Shown piece after piece: positions 59,558 to 64,000 of a stretch of 64,000 nt of DNA. Under the pieces are notes generated by a model that was not told the DNA's origin, did not search any database, and saw only the letters and a list, made by a program, of their open reading frames with translations. How positions within the stretch are numbered: position 1 is the first letter of the stretch; the number at the start of each line of letters is the position of its first letter. A program made the translations under genes and the position numbers. This DNA comes from JAJFJD01 sp965228425 (lineage in GTDB: Bacteria; Pseudomonadota; Alphaproteobacteria; UBA8366). The stretch is from NCBI GenBank assembly GCA_965228425.1, contig OZ245815.1:1-64000 (forward strand), written 5' to 3'.

Positions 59558-59673
59558 GGAAGTGGCTTCATGTTGTGATTGGGGCGGGTCCGGACCGTGA
59601 CACGCGGCCGGGACGGCACTCTACCCGCAAACCAGCGGCGCACAACAGACCGCCGGCGACGTTGAAGCGTACG

Positions 59674-60744
59674 CTATGCGGTCGACGACAAATCGCCGGA
59701 CGGAACCACCCGTGCCGACGGCAGACGGATCGTCACCGTCGTACCGTGTTCGACATTGCTTTGCAGATCGAGCGACCCGCCATGCAGTTCGACCAATGTC
59801 TTTGCAAGCGGCAACCCGAGACCCGTGCCGCCCTGTTGCCGTGTGAACACGTTGCCGATCCGGCCGAAATGCGACAGGGCTTTCGGAATATCCTCGGGCG
59901 CGATCCCCACCCCAGTGTCGAGGACCTGGATCACGAACCCGCCGTCTTCGCTGTTCCAGGCCTTCAGCCGCACACGACCGCGCGGCGGCGTGAATTTGAT
60001 GGCGTTGCTCAGCAGGTTGAGCAGTATCTGCTGAAGCTTGCGCGGATCGGCCCGCAGCATCGGCAACCGGTCGGGAAGGTCGGTTTCGATCTTCAACGAC
60101 CGTTTCGCCGCTGTTTGTCCGATCAGGCGGACCGCCGCGTCGACGATCGCCGAAACCTCAACCACCTCTTCGGCAATGTCCGCGGCCCCTGCCTCGACCA
60201 TTGACAGGTCGAGGATATCGTTCACGAGGTTGAGGAGATGAAGACCGCTTTCGTGGATCTTTTCCGCATAATCGCCGTAAGCCGCCGTTCCGACCGGGCC
60301 CAATCGCTCGTCCTTGATCACCTCGGAGAATCCGATGATGGCGTTCAAGGGTGTCCGCAGCTCATGACTCATATTGGCGAGGAATTCGGATTTGGCGCGG
60401 CTGGCCCTTTCCGCGTCCCCTTTCGCTTCGGTGAGGCTTTCCGTGGTGTTCTCGAGAATCTCGACATTGGCGGCCAGTTTTCTCGTCAACTGGGCCTCTT
60501 GCCGCCAACGCCGCCAGGAATACCAACCCGCCGCGGCCAACAGGGCGGGAATGGCCGCAATCCATTCATCGACCTCGAAATGTTCGAAATTTCGGGTTAG
60601 ACGGAAGAAGTGATCGACGAAGTCGAAGGTGACGAAACAGAAGACGATTAGGACGAAGAATAGCGCAGCCAGAACCAAATCACGATTGGCCAGCTTTCGA
60701 AACCGTCCGGTTGTCCGGAAATCGGGATTTCCGCTCTTTTGCAT
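59674..60744 (-). CDS. Membrane histidine kinase (PleC/DivJ-like core)
   Basis: A 356-residue sensor kinase. Two helices (about 23-42 and 61-78) span the membrane with a very short loop outside. A coiled coil (about 82-118) leads to the H-box NMSHELRTPLNAI with His127. The HATPase domain shows NLLSNAIKFTPPRG, LDTGVGIAPEDI and GGTGLGLPLAKTLVELHGG. The HisKA domain resembles PleC/DivJ kinases of alphaproteobacteria. There is no receiver domain and no partner regulator next to it, so it is an orphan. The signal is unknown. Confidence 0.88.
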   Translation of the reverse strand: MQKSGNPDFRTTGRFRKLANRDLVLAALFFVLIVFCFVTFDFVDHFFRLTRNFEHFEVDEWIAAIPALLAAAGWYSWRRWRQEAQLTRKLAANVEILENTTESLTEAKGDAERASRAKSEFLANMSHELRTPLNAIIGFSEVIKDERLGPVGTAAYGDYAEKIHESGLHLLNLVNDILDLSMVEAGAADIAEEVVEVSAIVDAAVRLIGQTAAKRSLKIETDLPDRLPMLRADPRKLQQILLNLLSNAIKFTPPRGRVRLKAWNSEDGGFVIQVLDTGVGIAPEDIPKALSHFGRIGNVFTRQQGGTGLGLPLAKTLVELHGGSLDLQSNVEHGTTVTIRLPSARVVPSGDLSSTA

Positions 60745-60938
60745 CGCTTCTGTCGGTTGCTTTCCGGGGTTTATCTAAAATTTTACGGGTATTTCGTTTA
60801 GTAATGCTTAAAGAATGAGCATCCCCCAATCGCCGAAACTTGCCAGAAAACGGCGTTTCGCCGATGCTAACGGGACGATCGCGGCACCCCCGGATAGATC
60901 GCACCGGCGCGCCGCGCCATGGAAAGGAGACCCGAGCA

Positions 60939-62654
60939 GTGACCGACTCATCCTCACTCGTGATTCGCGGTGGCACGATTTACGACGGTTCCGGAGGGGA
61001 ACCGTATGACGCAGACCTCCGGGTCGAGGACGGCCGCATCGCCGAAATCGGGCCAAACCTGCCGAAAGGCGACGAGGAGATCGATGCCCGGGGCCATATG
61101 GTCACGCCGGGCTTCGTTGATCTGCACACCCATTACGATGCGCAGGTGACCTGGTCGAACCACATCACGCCATCGTCCTGGAACGGGGTCACCACGGCGA
61201 TGATCGGCAATTGCGGCGTCGGCTTCGCCCCCTGCCTTCCGGAGCAGCGGGACATGCTGGTCAAGCTGATGGAAGGCGTCGAGGATATCCCCGAAGTGGT
61301 CCTAACCGATGGCTTGCCCTGGAATTGGGAAACCTTCGAAGACTATCTCGATACGCTGGACGCACGGCATTACGACTTGGATGTCGTGACGCAGGTGCCC
61401 CATGCGGCGTTGCGCGTCTATGTCATGGGCGAGCGCGGCGTAAACCGGGAACCGGCGAATGCCGACGACCGGGCCAAGATGGCGCAGTTGGCGGCCGCGG
61501 GAATCAAGGCGGGCGCGCTGGGATTCTCGACCTCGCGGACATTGAACCACCAGACGCTCGCCGGCGAGGCGATCCCGACCCTGGAGGCAGAGGAAGCCGA
61601 ACTGTCCGATATCGCGGGCGCGATCAATGGCGTCGGCTCCGGCTGGATGCAGGTCATTTCCGATTTCAACGAGTCGGACGAAGAATTCGCGATGCTGCGC
61701 CGAATCGCCAAGCGCGCCGGACGACCGTTATCAATCACCGTGCTGCAACGCGACCGTAATCCCGAATGGTGGCGCGACATCATGGGCCAGATCAGCGCCG
61801 CCAATGCCGACGGCGCGAAGATCTTCGGCCAGGTGCTGCCGCGGCCGACGGGCATCCTGCTGGGGTTCGAGATTTCGCAAAACCCCTTCGTCGGCCGGCC
61901 GAGTTGGGACAAGGTCGCCGGCCTACCCTTGGACGAGAAACTGTCGGTCTTGCGGCAACCGGACTTCCGGGCGCAATTAATGTCGGAATCCTGTCCGGAC
62001 GAAAAACTGGCCTACCGCGTCTCGCATTGGGAGCGCATTTTCCCGTTGGGCGATCCGCCCAATTACGAGCCGGCGCCGGAACAAAGCATCGCGGCGCTTG
62101 CGTCAAAGGCGGGACGCGACCCGGCCGATTTCGCCTACGACATGCTGTTGGAGAACGACGGCAAGACGATCCTCTACCGGCCGCTCAGCAATTACACCTA
62201 TTTCGACCTCGATACCGTCGGCGACATGATGCAGCACCCGAACACGCTGGTCGGTCTCGGCGACGGCGGAGCGCATGTCGGCATCATCTGCGACGCCAGC
62301 GCAATCAGTTATATGCTGACCCATTGGACCCGCGACCGCACCCGTGGCGAAACCGTGCCACTGCCGTGGGCGATCAAGCGTCTGACCCACGACAACGCGT
62401 CGACGATCGGACTAAATGACCGCGGCTTGCTCGAGCCCGCCCGAAAGGCCGATATCAACGTCATTGACTACGACAAGCTGCAACTGCGGGCACCCGAGGT
62501 GGTCTACGACCTGCCGGCCGGCGGGCGGCGGCTGATCCAGAAGACCGACGGTTACACCGCGACGATCGTTGCCGGCAAAACGGTTTATCGGGACGGCGAG
62601 GCGACCGGCGAATTGCCGGGACGGTTGGTACGCGGAATGAAGGGCGCGGCGTAG
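60939..62654 (+). CDS. N-acyl-D-amino-acid deacylase-like amidohydrolase
   Basis: A 571-residue amidohydrolase-superfamily protein. The N-terminal domain opens LVIRGGTIYDGSGGEPYDAD and leads to DLHTHYD (His63, His65), the first metal ligands. Later GLGDGGAHVGIICD carries a further Asp/His pair and PWAIKRLTHDNAS the C-terminal part, as in D-aminoacylases. These enzymes deacylate N-acyl-D-amino acids, or related amides, in the cytoplasm. The GTG start at 60939 follows AAAGGAG; an upstream in-frame ATG has no such signal. It is convergent with the helicase gene. Confidence 0.85.
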   Translation: MTDSSSLVIRGGTIYDGSGGEPYDADLRVEDGRIAEIGPNLPKGDEEIDARGHMVTPGFVDLHTHYDAQVTWSNHITPSSWNGVTTAMIGNCGVGFAPCLPEQRDMLVKLMEGVEDIPEVVLTDGLPWNWETFEDYLDTLDARHYDLDVVTQVPHAALRVYVMGERGVNREPANADDRAKMAQLAAAGIKAGALGFSTSRTLNHQTLAGEAIPTLEAEEAELSDIAGAINGVGSGWMQVISDFNESDEEFAMLRRIAKRAGRPLSITVLQRDRNPEWWRDIMGQISAANADGAKIFGQVLPRPTGILLGFEISQNPFVGRPSWDKVAGLPLDEKLSVLRQPDFRAQLMSESCPDEKLAYRVSHWERIFPLGDPPNYEPAPEQSIAALASKAGRDPADFAYDMLLENDGKTILYRPLSNYTYFDLDTVGDMMQHPNTLVGLGDGGAHVGIICDASAISYMLTHWTRDRTRGETVPLPWAIKRLTHDNASTIGLNDRGLLEPARKADINVIDYDKLQLRAPEVVYDLPAGGRRLIQKTDGYTATIVAGKTVYRDGEATGELPGRLVRGMKGAA

Positions 62655-62672
62655 CCGCCGGACCGGAGCGGC

Positions 62673-64000
<1,328 letters not shown>

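Overview
The window is GC-rich, densely packed chromosomal DNA. It is most likely from a free-living, aerobic alphaproteobacterium of the Rhodospirillales type. The hints are a DUF2849 gene paired with a hemoprotein sulfite/nitrite reductase, many family III CoA-transferases, PleC/DivJ-like histidine kinases, an LpxR-type outer-membrane enzyme (so a Gram-negative) and frequent GTG starts with ATGA/GTGA gene overlaps. No rRNA, intact tRNA, insertion sequence, phage or CRISPR array is visible. Gene assignments rest on motif recognition by eye; no database search was run.

Layout. 0-3.6 kb: tail of an AtuA-like gene and a DUF4387 gene, a double-hairpin intergenic repeat, a HAD dehalogenase, an M20 peptidase and a lipoprotein. 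3.8-10.2 kb: a tightly coupled operon for the deazaflavin cofactor F420 (alpha/beta hydrolase, NpdG-like reductase, CofE, CofD, CofC, fused CofG-CofH). 10.2-14.4 kb: an LpxR-family lipid A deacylase, then three tandem luciferase-like (LLM) oxidoreductases on the other strand. 14.6-16.7 kb: an OmpR-type two-component system. 17.0-21.3 kb: siroheme methyltransferase, DUF2849, sulfite reductase, DUF934 and a TauD-like dioxygenase, a plausible route from sulfonate to sulfide. 21.3-27.4 kb: a cobalamin riboswitch with promoter, then btuB, btuF, btuC, btuD and tonB. 27.3-38.6 kb: mixed catabolic genes (glycosyltransferase-like protein, cold-shock protein, UbiD decarboxylase, acetyltransferase, NHL-repeat protein, RidA, proline-racemase-like enzyme, CoA-transferase, MaoC-like dehydratase, FAD oxidoreductase).

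38.7-54.8 kb is the most distinctive part. It is an aryl-polyene (xanthomonadin-like) pigment cluster. An eleven-gene minus-strand operon starts at a TATAAT promoter near 54.79 kb and encodes ACP, a COG4648-like membrane protein, acyl-ACP ligase, a FabZ-like hotdog, LpxL-like acyltransferase, LolA-like carrier, MMPL exporter, ketosynthase, a chain-length-factor-like protein, ApeP-like dehydratase and ketoreductase. Facing it are a chorismatase (hydroxybenzoate starter supply), a UbiE-type methyltransferase, a putative flavin halogenase and a GT2 glycosyltransferase. Three paralogous small lipoproteins of a family I do not recognise and an MlaC-type lipid-transport protein are interleaved. Together they suggest that a chorismate-derived aryl starter is loaded on the ACP, extended and reduced to a polyene, optionally methylated or halogenated, attached to a lipid and exported to the outer membrane.

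54.9-64.0 kb: a mitochondrial-type aconitase divergent from a LysR regulator, a second family III CoA-transferase, a hybrid-free membrane histidine kinase, a D-aminoacylase-like amidohydrolase and the truncated start of a DEAD-box RNA helicase gene running off the right edge.
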